DNA from: Planctomycetota bacterium
Lineage (GTDB): Bacteria; Planctomycetota; MHYJ01; WSZJ01; JACPWG01
Reading direction: 5' to 3'
Assembly (NCBI GenBank): GCA_016197205.1
Contig: JACPWG010000111.1
Span: 1-64,000, forward strand
Length of the DNA: 64,000 bases
Shown here: positions 55,544 through 64,000 of the stretch, piece by piece
How the letters are laid out: each line of letters begins with the position of its first letter
Numbering within the stretch: the first letter of the stretch is position 1
Position numbers and translations under genes: made by a program
The notes under the pieces: model-generated
The model's input: the letters and a program-made list of their open reading frames with translations, nothing else
Told to the model about the DNA's origin: nothing
Database searches by the model: none

Positions 55544-58046
55544 AAGCCCGGCCCCCCCCGCCCGCGGCCGCGCCGGCGCGGGCGCCGCCCCTCGTGTCCG
55601 CGTGAACGCCCGCGCCGTCCTCCTCGCCGCCGCGATCGTGTCGCTCCCCGTCCTTGGCTGGCTCCTCGCCGGCGAACGACCTGCGCCTGCCGATCGCCTC
55701 CTCGCTCGTGCGCGCGACGCACGCGCCGTCCAGGATTTGCCCCGCGCGGTCGCCCTCCTCCGCACCCTGCTCCAGTTCCACCCTCACGACCCGCTCGCCG
55801 GCAAGGCGTGGCTTCTCCTCGCCGACTCCCTTCTCGCGGGCACCGGCCCGGGCGCCCCCGCCGCCGTAACGCCCGCCGAGCTTGCAGCCGCCGCGCGCGC
55901 GTGCGTCGAGGCCGAGGCCTCGGGCGAGACGCCCGACGAAGTGAAGCCGCTCCGCCTGCTTCTCGCGCGCGCCCTCGCCTCCGCCGGGCAATGGGCCGGC
56001 GCGCATCAACAGCTCGAGCTCGCGCTGGCCGGCGGCGTCGGCTTCTCCCCGCTCCTCCTCGAACTCGCACGCGCCGCGGCGCTCAAGCTGCCGCCCGACC
56101 CGGACGGCGCGCTCGCCGCGCTCGACCGTTACGACGCCCTCGCCGGCACTCCGGACGAAGTGCTCCGTGGCCTGCTGGCACGCGGCGCCCTCCTGGTTCT
56201 GCTCGGGCGGCACGCCGAGGCCGGATCGGCCTACCGGGCCGTAGCCGAGCGGTTCCCCTCCACCCCGGAGGCGCAGCAGGCCCGGCTGGAAGCAGGTCGC
56301 GCCTTCCTCGCGGCCGAGCAGAGGAAGGCGGCGAACGAAGAGCTGTCCCGTGCCCGTGCGGACGCCGGGAGCGGCGGACGGGTCGCGTCGGAGGCCGAGG
56401 CGGTTTGCCTGCTTGCCCGCCTGCGACGAGAGGAGGGGGATGCCGCCGGCGCGCTGAAGCTCCTCGCGGAAGCGCCGCGTCCCGCTCCTCGAAACGTGGA
56501 GCTTGCCTCCGAGTTTGTCGCGGCCTCCTGCCACCTGGATCTCGGCGACCGCGGGAGCGCCCTCGCCTGCTTCGACCGCGCGACGGTGGCCGCGCCCTCC
56601 GCCCCGACCGATCTGCCGCGGGCGATCCGGGATCTCGCGCGTCTCGCCGACGGACTCGAACTTCCGGAGGACCTTCGCGCCGCCCTCGTGCTCCTTCGGC
56701 GCTGGGCCGGCTACGTGCCCTCCACACCGGACCGCTCGGCGCTGCTCCGACTGGTCGCGCAGGCGGGTGGGCGTCTCGGGGAAGGCTGCGCCGCGAGGCT
56801 CACGCGTGCGCCGGACGGCGACGTCGGCGCAGGCAGCCCCGGCGGTCCCGGTGAAGGCGCCGGCGAGGGACGAACCGTCGTTCCGGCGGCCGGGGAACTG
56901 GAGCGGATGGAGGTGGAGGGTTTCGAGGCGGCGGCGGAGGCGCACGCCGAGTTGGAGCGGCTGGCGCTGCCGGGGACCTCCGGACTCGAGCACGCCCTGG
57001 CGGCGGGCCGCGCCCTTGCGCGCGCGGGCCGGCCCCTTCGCGCCCTCGTCGCCTTGCGGCGCTTCGAGCGGCTCTGCCTGGCCGAGGACCCGAGGCAGGC
57101 CGAGTCGCTCTGGCTCGAAGGCTCGTGCCTCCGGAGCCTGGGCCGCGAACGCGACGCGGAGCAGGCGTTCCGCCGCTCGGCGACGTGCCTTCCGCAGGCG
57201 TACCCGTTCGGCTATCGCAGTCGCCTCGAGGCGGAGCGCTCCCTCCGGCGGCTCGGCAAGCCCGAAACGGCCGCTGCCGGCCTGGAGGAGCTTCTCCGGC
57301 AGGGGGACCTGACGTCCGAAGACCCGGTCTGGCGGGCGGCCCTCCTGGAGCTGGGGTGCGCGCTCCTCGAGGTGGCCCGCTCGGGGGACCCGCGTCGGCC
57401 GGTCCCGGCCGGGCCCGAGGACGGGGAGCTTCGGCTGCTGGAGGCCCTCGCCCGTTCCCCGAAGGACGCCGAGACGCTTTTTCGGGCGAACGCCGAGCTG
57501 GGCCTGCGCGCGCTGGACCGCGGCGACGCAGGCTCGCTCTCGGCCGCGGAAGGGCGCTTGGCGACCGCGCTCGCGACGGGCCAGGCTCGCGGCGCGGACG
57601 GAAACGCTCTAGGGGAAACACCCGAGGGCGCGGCCCTGGTCCTGCGCGCGCGGCTGGCGCTCGCCGACTGCCGGAGCCGGCTCGGGCAGCCCGGGGACGC
57701 GGCCGAGGACTACGGTTCGCTCTGGCGGGACCGCGGCGACCCCGCGGACCCGGTCGGCGTTCGCGCCTTGGTCGGCTACCTGCGTTCGCTGGCACGCTCG
57801 GGGCGCGGGACTGAGGCCGCCGCCGTGGCTCGGGAGGCGCGGCTTGGCCAGGCGCCGGCGCTGACCGCTGCGGACGGGTCCGCGATGCCCGCGCCGCCGG
57901 CCCCGGTGACCGCGGCGCTCTGGGTCGAGGCCGCGGCTCGACTCCACGGCGACGCGAAACGCGACGAAGCGGAGGTGCGCGGGAGCGAGAGCGAGAGTGA
58001 GAGGGCGGGCGTGTCCCCTGCGACGGGGCCGGCCGGCCGGCGGTAA
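55533..58046 (+). CDS. Membrane-anchored TPR protein
   Basis: The 837-residue protein has one N-terminal membrane helix (AVLLAAAIVSLPVLGWLLAG, about 28-47). Many Ala/Leu/Arg-rich helical pairs in tetratricopeptide style follow, such as LARARDARAVQDLPRAVALL, GALLVLLGRHAEAGSAYRAV and SLWLEGSCLRSLGRERDAEQ. A short Gly/Pro linker (about 425-450) separates two repeat blocks. The domain probably faces the periplasm and organises partner proteins. Its start overlaps merR, and a good terminator follows, so merR and this gene form a two-gene unit. No enzyme motif is seen. Confidence 0.78.
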   Translation: MPARSPAPPARGRAGAGAAPRVRVNARAVLLAAAIVSLPVLGWLLAGERPAPADRLLARARDARAVQDLPRAVALLRTLLQFHPHDPLAGKAWLLLADSLLAGTGPGAPAAVTPAELAAAARACVEAEASGETPDEVKPLRLLLARALASAGQWAGAHQQLELALAGGVGFSPLLLELARAAALKLPPDPDGALAALDRYDALAGTPDEVLRGLLARGALLVLLGRHAEAGSAYRAVAERFPSTPEAQQARLEAGRAFLAAEQRKAANEELSRARADAGSGGRVASEAEAVCLLARLRREEGDAAGALKLLAEAPRPAPRNVELASEFVAASCHLDLGDRGSALACFDRATVAAPSAPTDLPRAIRDLARLADGLELPEDLRAALVLLRRWAGYVPSTPDRSALLRLVAQAGGRLGEGCAARLTRAPDGDVGAGSPGGPGEGAGEGRTVVPAAGELERMEVEGFEAAAEAHAELERLALPGTSGLEHALAAGRALARAGRPLRALVALRRFERLCLAEDPRQAESLWLEGSCLRSLGRERDAEQAFRRSATCLPQAYPFGYRSRLEAERSLRRLGKPETAAAGLEELLRQGDLTSEDPVWRAALLELGCALLEVARSGDPRRPVPAGPEDGELRLLEALARSPKDAETLFRANAELGLRALDRGDAGSLSAAEGRLATALATGQARGADGNALGETPEGAALVLRARLALADCRSRLGQPGDAAEDYGSLWRDRGDPADPVGVRALVGYLRSLARSGRGTEAAAVAREARLGQAPALTAADGSAMPAPPAPVTAALWVEAAARLHGDAKRDEAEVRGSESESERAGVSPATGPAGRR

Positions 58047-58080
58047 ACGGACTGCGGCAGGGTTCAAATCGGCAGGAGCC

Positions 58081-58109
58081 GCGAGGACTGAGTCTTCGCA
58101 GTTTTTTTT
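58081..58109 (+). terminator. Rho-independent terminator after the merR-TPR operon
   Basis: A 7-bp stem (GCGAGGA with TCTTCGC, one G-T pair) and a CTGAG loop are followed by A, G and eight T residues. Confidence 0.8.
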
Positions 58110-58329
58110 ATGCGGGCGCAACCGCGGATCCAGGTCCGGACGTAGGGGCGGACCTGGGGCCCGCCCTGCCGGCGACACCGAACCGTCGAACGACGTGGAG
58201 CCTATCGCGGGCGCCCACAAGGGGTGCCCCGACGGCAGGCGGACGACCGCACCGGTGGCCCAGAATGGCACCCTGCCCTGATGTTCGAACACGGTCGTTC
58301 CGGCAGCGGCCGGGTTGAGAGGTGTCGTG

Positions 58330-59229
58330 GTGACGGCCCAGCTTTGGACGGAGGAAGTCGGCGTCGAGCTGCCGCGTGCGGAGACGCTGGCCGAACTGCT
58401 CCGCGCCTTTAATGCGACGACCGAGCGGCTCCGCTCTTCGCATGAGACGCTGGAGGACCGGGTCCGCGCGCTTTCGATCGAGCTCGAACAGAAAAACCGC
58501 GAACTGGAGCGGCAGAACCGCCTGGCCGTCCTCGGCGAGATGGCCGCCTGCCTCGCGCACGAGATCCGCAATCCGCTGGGCGGGATCACCCTCTACGCGG
58601 GGCTGCTCGAACGGGCGGCCGTGGCCGACGAGCACCAGCGGGACTTCGCCGGAAAGGTCCTGGCCGGCGTCAAGCATCTCGGCAGGCTCGTGGAGGATAT
58701 CCTCAGCTACACCGGCAACGTCGTCCCGGAGCTGCGGCCGTGCGAGATCCACGCCGTGCTGGAAGACGCTCTCGCGCTGTGGGGCGAACGCGTCGAGGAT
58801 CGCGGGCTCGCCATCGAGCGGCGCTATCAACCGGGACTCGTCCCGCTCGAAGCAGACCCCGACATGCTCGAACGCGTCTTCCTGAACGTCTTCCTCAATG
58901 CCGCCCACGCGATGGAAGGCCGGGGCCGGCTTCGGCTCGAGACCCGCACGGATCGGCGCGGGAACGGTTCGGAGCGCGTCGTGGTCTCGATCTCCGACAC
59001 CGGCCCTGGCCTGAGCGCCGAGGCCCTTTCCCGGCTCTTCACGCCCTTCTATACCAGCCGCTCGAAGGGAACGGGGCTCGGCCTCGCCATCGCGCATCGG
59101 GTCGTGGAGGGCCACCGCGGCGAGATCCGCGGCGAGAACCTCCCCGAAGGCGGCGCACGGTTCGTCGTCGCGCTCCCCATCGATCCGCGTCCGCAAAGGG
59201 AGGTGCCCAGATGCCGCTCCTCTTCGTGA
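58330..59229 (+). CDS. Sensor histidine kinase (FlrB/FleS-like)
   Basis: The 299-residue kinase has no membrane helix. After a short N-terminal helix comes a coiled coil (about 40-70, LEDRVRALSIELEQKNRELE). The phosphoacceptor box AHEIRNPLGG and the ATPase boxes follow: N (FLNVFLNAAHAME), G1 (SDTGPGL), F (LFTPFYTSRSKG) and G2 (GTGLGLAIAHR). It would phosphorylate the overlapping response regulator. I use the second of two adjacent GTG codons because GAGAGG lies 7 bases before it; TTG and GTG starts a few codons upstream are possible. Closeness to fliE and fliF suggests control of flagellar genes, as in FlrBC pairs. Confidence 0.9.
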   Translation: MTAQLWTEEVGVELPRAETLAELLRAFNATTERLRSSHETLEDRVRALSIELEQKNRELERQNRLAVLGEMAACLAHEIRNPLGGITLYAGLLERAAVADEHQRDFAGKVLAGVKHLGRLVEDILSYTGNVVPELRPCEIHAVLEDALALWGERVEDRGLAIERRYQPGLVPLEADPDMLERVFLNVFLNAAHAMEGRGRLRLETRTDRRGNGSERVVVSISDTGPGLSAEALSRLFTPFYTSRSKGTGLGLAIAHRVVEGHRGEIRGENLPEGGARFVVALPIDPRPQREVPRCRSSS

Positions 59230-60773
59230 TCGACGACCAGGACCTCATGAGGGACTCGCTGGTCGCCACGTTCAGCCGGGACGGCTTCACGGCACGCGGC
59301 TTCGCCGCCCCGCGCGAAGCGCTGGATCTGCTTCCGAGTCTCCATCCTGACGTGCTCCTCTGCGACCTCAAGCTCCCGCAGATGGGCGGGCTGGAGGTCC
59401 TGGCCGAGGCGCAGCGCCTCGCGCCCGACCTGCCGGTCATCCTGATCACCGGGTACGGCACGGTGGCCACCGCGGTCGAGGCCATGAAGCGCGGCGCCTT
59501 CGACTATCTGTGCAAGCCCTTCGACGTCGCCGAAATCGAGTGCCTCGTGAAGAAGGCCGTGGTGCACCGGACGCTCGTCGGAGAGAACCAGTATCTCCGC
59601 GCGCAGCTCCGGCAGGAAGGGCACGAGCGCCTCGTCCTCGGCCCCAGCCCCGCGATGCAGGAGCTGGCGGGCCGGCTCCCGCGCATCGCGGCGTGCGACG
59701 GCACGATCCTGCTCACGGGCGAGAGCGGCGTCGGCAAGGAAGTCGTCGCGCGGGCGATCCACTCCATGAGTCCGCGCCGCGACCGGGAATTCCATGGCTT
59801 CAGTTGTGCCGAACTGTCCCCCTCGGTCCTCGAGAGCGAGCTTTTCGGCCACGAACGGGGGGCCTTCACCGGCGCCGAACGGGCGGTCAAGGGCTGGTTC
59901 GAAACCGCGCACCTGGGCTCGCTCCTGCTCGACGAGGTGACGGAGCTCCCGCCGCCCTTGCAGGCCAAGCTGCTCCGCGTCCTCCAGGAACGGGTCGTGC
60001 AGCGGATCGGCTGCCGCGTCCCGGTCCGCGTGGACGTGCGCGTCCTGGCCACCTCCAATCGCGACCCCCACGAGGCCATTCGCGAACACCTGTTCCGCGG
60101 CGACCTCTTCTACCGGCTGAACGTGCTCCGCGTGAACATCCCGCCGCTTCGGGATCGCCTCGAGGACCTGCCGGTGCTGGTCGACTACTTCCTCGACCGT
60201 TTCCGCCGTTCGTTGTCGAAGCCGGCCGCGCGCTTCACCCAGGGCGCGATGTCCGTGCTCCGCGCCTATCACTGGCCGGGCAACGTGCGGGAGCTTGCGA
60301 ACCTCGTGGAGCGGCTGCTGGTGATGGTGGAACGGGAGGAGATCGACGCGTCGGACGTCGAAACCTGGCTGGACCGCGCGGACCAGCCGGCCTCGCCGGC
60401 GTCCGCGCCGGCCGCGGTGCACACGCCTCCCTATGCGCTCGCGCCGCTGCCCACCCCGCCGCCCGCGCCCGCCTTCTCGCCGGCGTCGCCGCCGGCGTCC
60501 ACGCTCGCGGCGGCCCCCTCCCCGGCGACGGCGACCGCGGCGCAGAACCCGGAAGCGGTCCCGCCCGGTTCCCTCACGCTCGACGAGTTGGAGCGCCGTC
60601 ACATCGTCGCGGCGCTCACGCGAAACGGCGGAAATCGCCTCCGGACCGCTCGCGCCCTCGGCATCGGGGAGCGCACGCTGCGGGACAAGATCAAGCGCTG
60701 GGGCCTCCTCGTGGACTCCGAGACGGAGTCCGAGACGCCCATCGCCGCACAGGCGACGCTTCCCTGGCGGTAG
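59211..60773 (+). CDS. Sigma54-dependent response regulator (FlrC/NtrC-like)
   Basis: The 520-residue protein has a receiver domain with acidic D8/D9, phosphoacceptor D52 in LLCDLKLPQMGG, T in LITGYG and K in LCKPFD. The AAA+ domain (about 140-375) has Walker A GESGVGKEV, the sigma54-contacting GAFTGA loop, Walker B-type LLLDEVTELP and the R finger region. A Pro/Ala-rich linker (about 390-450) leads to a Fis-type helix-turn-helix (GGNRLRTARALGIGERTLRD). It activates sigma54 promoters after phosphorylation by the partner kinase. GGGAGG precedes the ATG, and the gene overlaps the kinase gene by 19 bp. Flagellar target genes are inferred from position. Confidence 0.93.
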   Translation: MPLLFVIDDQDLMRDSLVATFSRDGFTARGFAAPREALDLLPSLHPDVLLCDLKLPQMGGLEVLAEAQRLAPDLPVILITGYGTVATAVEAMKRGAFDYLCKPFDVAEIECLVKKAVVHRTLVGENQYLRAQLRQEGHERLVLGPSPAMQELAGRLPRIAACDGTILLTGESGVGKEVVARAIHSMSPRRDREFHGFSCAELSPSVLESELFGHERGAFTGAERAVKGWFETAHLGSLLLDEVTELPPPLQAKLLRVLQERVVQRIGCRVPVRVDVRVLATSNRDPHEAIREHLFRGDLFYRLNVLRVNIPPLRDRLEDLPVLVDYFLDRFRRSLSKPAARFTQGAMSVLRAYHWPGNVRELANLVERLLVMVEREEIDASDVETWLDRADQPASPASAPAAVHTPPYALAPLPTPPPAPAFSPASPPASTLAAAPSPATATAAQNPEAVPPGSLTLDELERRHIVAALTRNGGNRLRTARALGIGERTLRDKIKRWGLLVDSETESETPIAAQATLPWR

Positions 60774-61612
60774 GGCCGCACGCCACGGCCGCGCGCCTCG
60801 CGTCCGACTCTGGCGGCGTCGCTCCGCGTCAGTGCCCGTAAAGGAAGCACCCATGGATCGGCACTTTCGTCGGAGGGAATAGGCCTTGTGGTGCGGGCCT
60901 TCCGGCCTGCCCTTTCAAGGTGCAGAGAACGGATCGGCTCTCGTGGGACGGAGCCTCAGATGCCGGGTGAGAAAGGGGGCGAGCTTCTCGCTGTTCTCTT
61001 CGGATGGCCACGAGCCCTTGTGGTGCAGGGCTTCCGCCCTGCACCGGCGGGACAACTCGGGTGGAAATCACGTAGCCCGTTGGGTGCGGCGGCGGCTCGA
61101 CGGGAAATGAGGAGGCACTTCGGAACTTTCGTGCGAGTGCGGGTGCAGGGCGGAAGCCCTGCACCACAAAGCGCTCTCAAGCCGCAGGCTTGAGTGAGTA
61201 GCCGGCTTGCGGCGAGCGAAAGCGTTGCAACACCACCTTGAAAGGGCGGGCCTCCCGGCCTGCACAGCCTGGCGTGAGTGCCTGACTCATGCCTTTACGG
61301 GTACGCAGCGATTCCTGCCGCCCCCGTCGGCGGATTCGGCCGGTGGACCGGCAGACTCCGCCGCGTCGAAGCATTTCGAAAAACCATTCCCGCGGGCGCG
61401 GGAATTTCCTTCGCAGCCCGCCCTCGCCTCCCGCTCCTTGACAATCGAGCGTCTTGGTTCGGCGCCGTCCCCGCGCGGCGCCGACTTGCTCTCTCGAACG
61501 CGGGAGGCACGTCCGTTGCGATGCTCGCGGGCCGGGATGCGAGGTCAGCGTCGGGTCGCGAAATCAGCTCGACCTTCGAGATCCCTCCTTCAGGTGCGGG
61601 GAGTTCTGGACG
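60774..61612. other. Hairpin-rich gap before the flagellar genes
   Basis: No gene is convincing. It holds two near-identical inverted hairpins (61022-61045 and 61142-61165; arms GGTGCAGGGC and GCCCTGCACC) and a CTCAAGCC/GGCTTGAG hairpin (61176-61194). A pair of inverted words around CCTTTCAAGG lies near 60915 and 61235, and a TTGACA at about 61438 has no clear -10. The flagellar operon promoter should lie here, but I found no convincing -24/-12 sigma54 site. Confidence 0.65.
61022..61165. repeat. Pair of 10-bp-arm hairpins
   Basis: GGTGCAGGGC with its complement encloses TTCC at 61022-61045; the reverse copy, with GGAA in the loop, lies at 61142-61165. Together the two copies can also pair with each other. 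Confidence 0.75.
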
Positions 61613-61906
61613 ATGAAGGAAACGCTAGGTCCGGCCGAAGCGGGAACCTCGGCCGGCCGCCCCGCTGCCGGGGCAGCGAGCGAAGACGTCTCCTTCCGGA
61701 ACGCCCTGCTCCAGTCGCTTGCACGGGTCGCCGAGCTGCAATCGGAGACCGACCGCGCCGCCGGGGAGTCCGAGCGCGGGACGGGCGGCGACGTCGAAGA
61801 AGTCCTGGCCGCGGTCCGCAAGGCCCAGGAAGCCTTCGATACCCTGATGCAGGTTCGCAGCCGGATCCTGACGGCCTTCGAGGAGATCCAGAAGGTCCGG
61901 ACGTGA
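61613..61906 (+). CDS. fliE: Flagellar basal-body protein FliE
   Basis: The 97-residue protein is the right size for FliE, the junction between the MS ring and the rod. It has DVSFRNALLQSLARVAELQ in the middle and the conserved C-terminal pattern VRKAQEAFDTLMQVRSRILT followed by AFEEIQKVR, matching the family's K-A-x-x-x-F-x-x-L-x-Q-V-R ending. GGGGAG lies about 11 bases upstream of the ATG. The stop overlaps the next GTG start (GTGA). It is the first flagellar gene in the window. Confidence 0.85.
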   Translation: MKETLGPAEAGTSAGRPAAGAASEDVSFRNALLQSLARVAELQSETDRAAGESERGTGGDVEEVLAAVRKAQEAFDTLMQVRSRILTAFEEIQKVRT

Positions 61907-62412
61907 GCCTGGAGGACATCGCGATGTTCTGGCCGAATCTCGTGTTTCGCAGGGAAAGGCTCCTCGAGGAAACGAACCAGTTCTACCTGCTCGTGACCGG
62001 GGGACTCGCCTCGGTCCTCCTCCTGGGCGCGGCCCTCCACGCCCTCCTCTTCTGGCAGCGAGTGACCTACGTGCCGCTCTTCGAATCCACCGTGCCCGCC
62101 GGCGACCTCGACCGCGCCGCCCGCGTCCTGGACCGGGAGGAAATCGGCTACCTCGTCGCCGACGGCGGACTGCTCGTGCCGCGCGCCTCGCGACAGGAGT
62201 GCCTCGTGAAGGTCCAGCACGCGCCGGATCCGCGGCGCGAACAGCTCTTCGGCACGAAGCCCGTCTTCACGGCCTCCGCGGCGAGTCCCGTGACCCCGCC
62301 CGAGCCCGAAGCGCCCGCCGTCGACTTCGAACCCGCGCCCGACCGCCCCGGCTTCTCCGACCTGGCCGACGTCTCCCCGCCCATCGCGGTGGGGGGGCGT
62401 GCGCGCCGCTGA
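61903..62412 (+). CDS. Short FliF-like protein
   Basis: The 169-residue protein has a single membrane helix (YLLVTGGLASVLLLGAALHALLF minus its ends, about 27-47). The periplasmic module that opens FliF/YscJ ring proteins follows: YVPLFESTVPAGDLDRAARV, then a D-R-E-E-I-G-Y strand and PRASRQECLVKV. It stops where FliF would continue into its second ring-building domain, and ends with a Pro/Glu-rich tail. It overlaps fliE by 4 bp and lies 12 bp before fliF. It could be an extra MS-ring subunit or an adaptor; an old partial duplication of fliF is the simplest origin. It has no frameshift. Confidence 0.7.
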   Translation: MSLEDIAMFWPNLVFRRERLLEETNQFYLLVTGGLASVLLLGAALHALLFWQRVTYVPLFESTVPAGDLDRAARVLDREEIGYLVADGGLLVPRASRQECLVKVQHAPDPRREQLFGTKPVFTASAASPVTPPEPEAPAVDFEPAPDRPGFSDLADVSPPIAVGGRARR

Positions 62413-62424
62413 CCGGCGTGAGAA

Positions 62425-64000
62425 ATGAACCTGCGCGAAGCGTGGAACGACCTCCGAGCCCTCTTCCTGCGGATGAACCCCGCGCAGCGGGTGAGTGTCG
62501 CGGTCTCGCTCCTCGCGCTCGGCGCCTGCCTCGCGCTCCTCGTCCTGTGGGGGAGCGCGGACAACCTCACGCCGCTCCTCGTCGACCCTCCCGCCGACGT
62601 CCTCGGTCGCGCCGTCAAGCGCCTGGAGGAGAAAGGCGTCCCCCACCAGGTGAAGGGCGGCGTGCTCCTCGTCCCCGTGGACCAGAAGGAGCGGCTGGTC
62701 CTCGACCTGGCGGCGGACGGGACGTTTCCCGAGGGCGTGGACCCCTTCAAGTGGGTCTACGAGCAGGACTTCACCGAGACCGGCGGCAAGCGCGACCTCA
62801 AGTACCAGCGCAGCCTGGTCCGGCGGCTGGAGGCGGTGATCGGTTCGCTCGACGCGGTCCAAGGCGTCAAGGTGGAGCTTGTCCGCACGGCCGAGCCCTC
62901 CCTGGTCGGGGACGCGCAGCAGGCGAAGGTCTCCGTCCTCCTCCGGTTGCATCCCGGTCGGGTGCTGACGAAGGAGAACATCCTGGGGATCGCGAAGCTC
63001 GTGGCCGGCCCGGTGGGCGCGACGCCGGAAAACGTCGCCCTCCTCGACACCGCGGGGAAGTACTACCGGGTGCCGAACGAGAAGGACCTGGCCACCACGT
63101 CGTCGGACCAGCTCGAGCTGAAGACCGCCTTCGAGCGCCAGGAGTCGGCGAAGCTCGCGGCCTACCTCGGCTTCCTGGAGCACAAGATCGTCATGGTCGA
63201 CGTCACGCTGGACTTCCAATCCCTCAAGAAGCAGACCCACGACATCGACCCGACGCGGACGGTCGAGGTGCTCGAAAAGGAGCACACGGTGCGCGAGGCG
63301 CGGCCGCTTGCCGCCGGCAGGACGGCGGGCGCTCGCGGCTTCGGCGCGAGCGGAACGCCCGGCGTGGCCGGCGATGTCGTGAGCGGCCCGGCCGACGGCT
63401 CCGGAAGCACCGCCGAGGGCGCGGGCCCGTTGGGGATCGCGACGGGCCCCTTCAACACGCTCGAGCCGGCCGCTGCGAACGGCCCGTCCGAGCAGTTCGG
63501 GGGGGCCGCCCCGGCCACGCTGGAGACGGAGAGCGAGATTCGTCGCGAGGTGAGCCGGAGCGAAACGACCCTCGAGGTCCCGCCCGGCAGCATCAAGGAA
63601 ATGAGCGTCGCCGTGGTGGTGGACAAGGACGAGCTGGTCCGGCGCGACGTCACGGTCGAGGCCCTGCGCGAACAGCTCGCCGGCGCCTGCAGGGTGAGCG
63701 ACCCCTCGAAGCTGAAGCTGCTGGCGATCTCGTTCGCCGCTCCTCCCGCGCTGCCGGAGGCGACGACCCTGGAGCGTTACGAGCTGCTCGCCTCCCGGTA
63801 CGCGAGTCCCGCGCTGCTCGGGCTGGTCCTCCTCGGCGCGACCCTCCTGCTCCTCCGCACGGTGCGGCGCACGGTGCCGCGGGACGTGGTCGAGGAGATC
63901 GCGCGCCTGCGCCGGCAGTTCGAGGAGGAGGAGGCCGCGGGCGGGCCGGGCGCGGTCCCGCGACGGCTGGCGCAGGTGCGCCGCATGGTCGAGGAGAGTC
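62425..64000 (+). CDS. fliF: Flagellar MS-ring protein FliF (3' end outside window)
   Basis: The 525 codons seen begin MNLREAWNDLRALFLRMNPA, followed by a membrane helix (VSLLALGACLALLVLW, about 26-41). The first ring-building module is next (PLLVDPPADVLGRAVKRLEE), then DFTETGGKRDLKYQRSLVRR with LEAVIGSLDAV, the classic YscJ/FliF signature. The second module, a Gly/Ala/Pro-rich loop (about 295-365), a beta-collar region and a second membrane helix (about 463-481, ALLGLVLLGATLLLLRTV) follow. FliF forms the MS ring in the inner membrane. The cytoplasmic FliG-binding tail lies past the window's end. Confidence 0.9.
   Translation, partial: MNLREAWNDLRALFLRMNPAQRVSVAVSLLALGACLALLVLWGSADNLTPLLVDPPADVLGRAVKRLEEKGVPHQVKGGVLLVPVDQKERLVLDLAADGTFPEGVDPFKWVYEQDFTETGGKRDLKYQRSLVRRLEAVIGSLDAVQGVKVELVRTAEPSLVGDAQQAKVSVLLRLHPGRVLTKENILGIAKLVAGPVGATPENVALLDTAGKYYRVPNEKDLATTSSDQLELKTAFERQESAKLAAYLGFLEHKIVMVDVTLDFQSLKKQTHDIDPTRTVEVLEKEHTVREARPLAAGRTAGARGFGASGTPGVAGDVVSGPADGSGSTAEGAGPLGIATGPFNTLEPAAANGPSEQFGGAAPATLETESEIRREVSRSETTLEVPPGSIKEMSVAVVVDKDELVRRDVTVEALREQLAGACRVSDPSKLKLLAISFAAPPALPEATTLERYELLASRYASPALLGLVLLGATLLLLRTVRRTVPRDVVEEIARLRRQFEEEEAAGGPGAVPRRLAQVRRMVEES

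Noticed and set aside
61438..61470. TTGACA as promoter of fliE
   Set aside because: No acceptable -10 at 16-18 bases, and it is more than 140 bases from the gene with other structure in between.
61564..63285. Large minus-strand open frame opposite fliF
   Set aside because: Shadow of fliE, the short FliF-like gene and fliF, which have clear motifs on the plus strand.

Overview
The window is very GC-rich and dominated by exported proteins: signal-peptide TPR and HEAT proteins, beta-propeller and amidohydrolase-like proteins, and an Asp/Gly-repeat protein. It also holds an orphan batD-batE pair and the start of a flagellar operon under a sigma54-type two-component pair. With the many dispersed intergenic palindromes, this best fits the Planctomycetota or a neighbouring phylum. 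That assignment is inferred from gene content and style; there is no rRNA or other marker to prove it. Most sigma70-type promoters seen here have TTGAC-like -35 boxes, and several share a TAGAAT -10.

Left part (1-28 kb): a repeat-rich stretch; a tandem AAA ATPase divergent from a sodium/solute symporter; transketolase; a tiny zinc-ribbon protein; a Cdd1-type helix-hairpin-helix protein; the 3' remnant of a metallophosphatase gene; and an exported beta-propeller protein. A tightly overlapping minus-strand operon follows (asnB, a WbqC-family gene, an NDP-sugar 4,6-dehydratase, a DegT-type aminotransferase), probably for surface-glycan sugars. Next come acylphosphatase, a TPR protein, an exported HEAT protein with a receiver-like domain, lysA, two coupled exported amidohydrolase-family proteins, and a membrane protein joining an SRPBCC-like domain to a GT-C-like glycosyltransferase.

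Centre (28-45 kb): a class 1 DISARM anti-phage island on the minus strand, drmD-drmMI-drmA-drmB-drmC. It has two unusual additions. A HEPN-like gene overlaps the drmC stop codon. A three-gene plus-strand cassette (two unrecognised proteins and an HNH nuclease) with its own candidate promoter sits between drmMI and drmA. The island directly follows batD-batE on the same strand. This is the most likely place in the window for an undescribed system.

Right part (48-64 kb): almost all genes are on the plus strand. They include exported proteins, a MerR-type regulator overlapping a TPR protein gene, and a sensor kinase overlapping a sigma54 response regulator. The flagellar genes follow: fliE, a short FliF-like gene, and fliF, which runs off the end. 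An 864-bp gap (54380-55243) holds three DnaA-box-like 9-mers, a perfect AT-centred palindrome and a strong promoter.

Several dispersed repeat families occupy the gaps: a 168-bp MITE-like element with 31-bp inverted ends (one full and two partial copies), a 21-bp palindrome (four copies), a roughly 28-bp GC-rich motif (five copies), and TTGA-type heptamer arrays.
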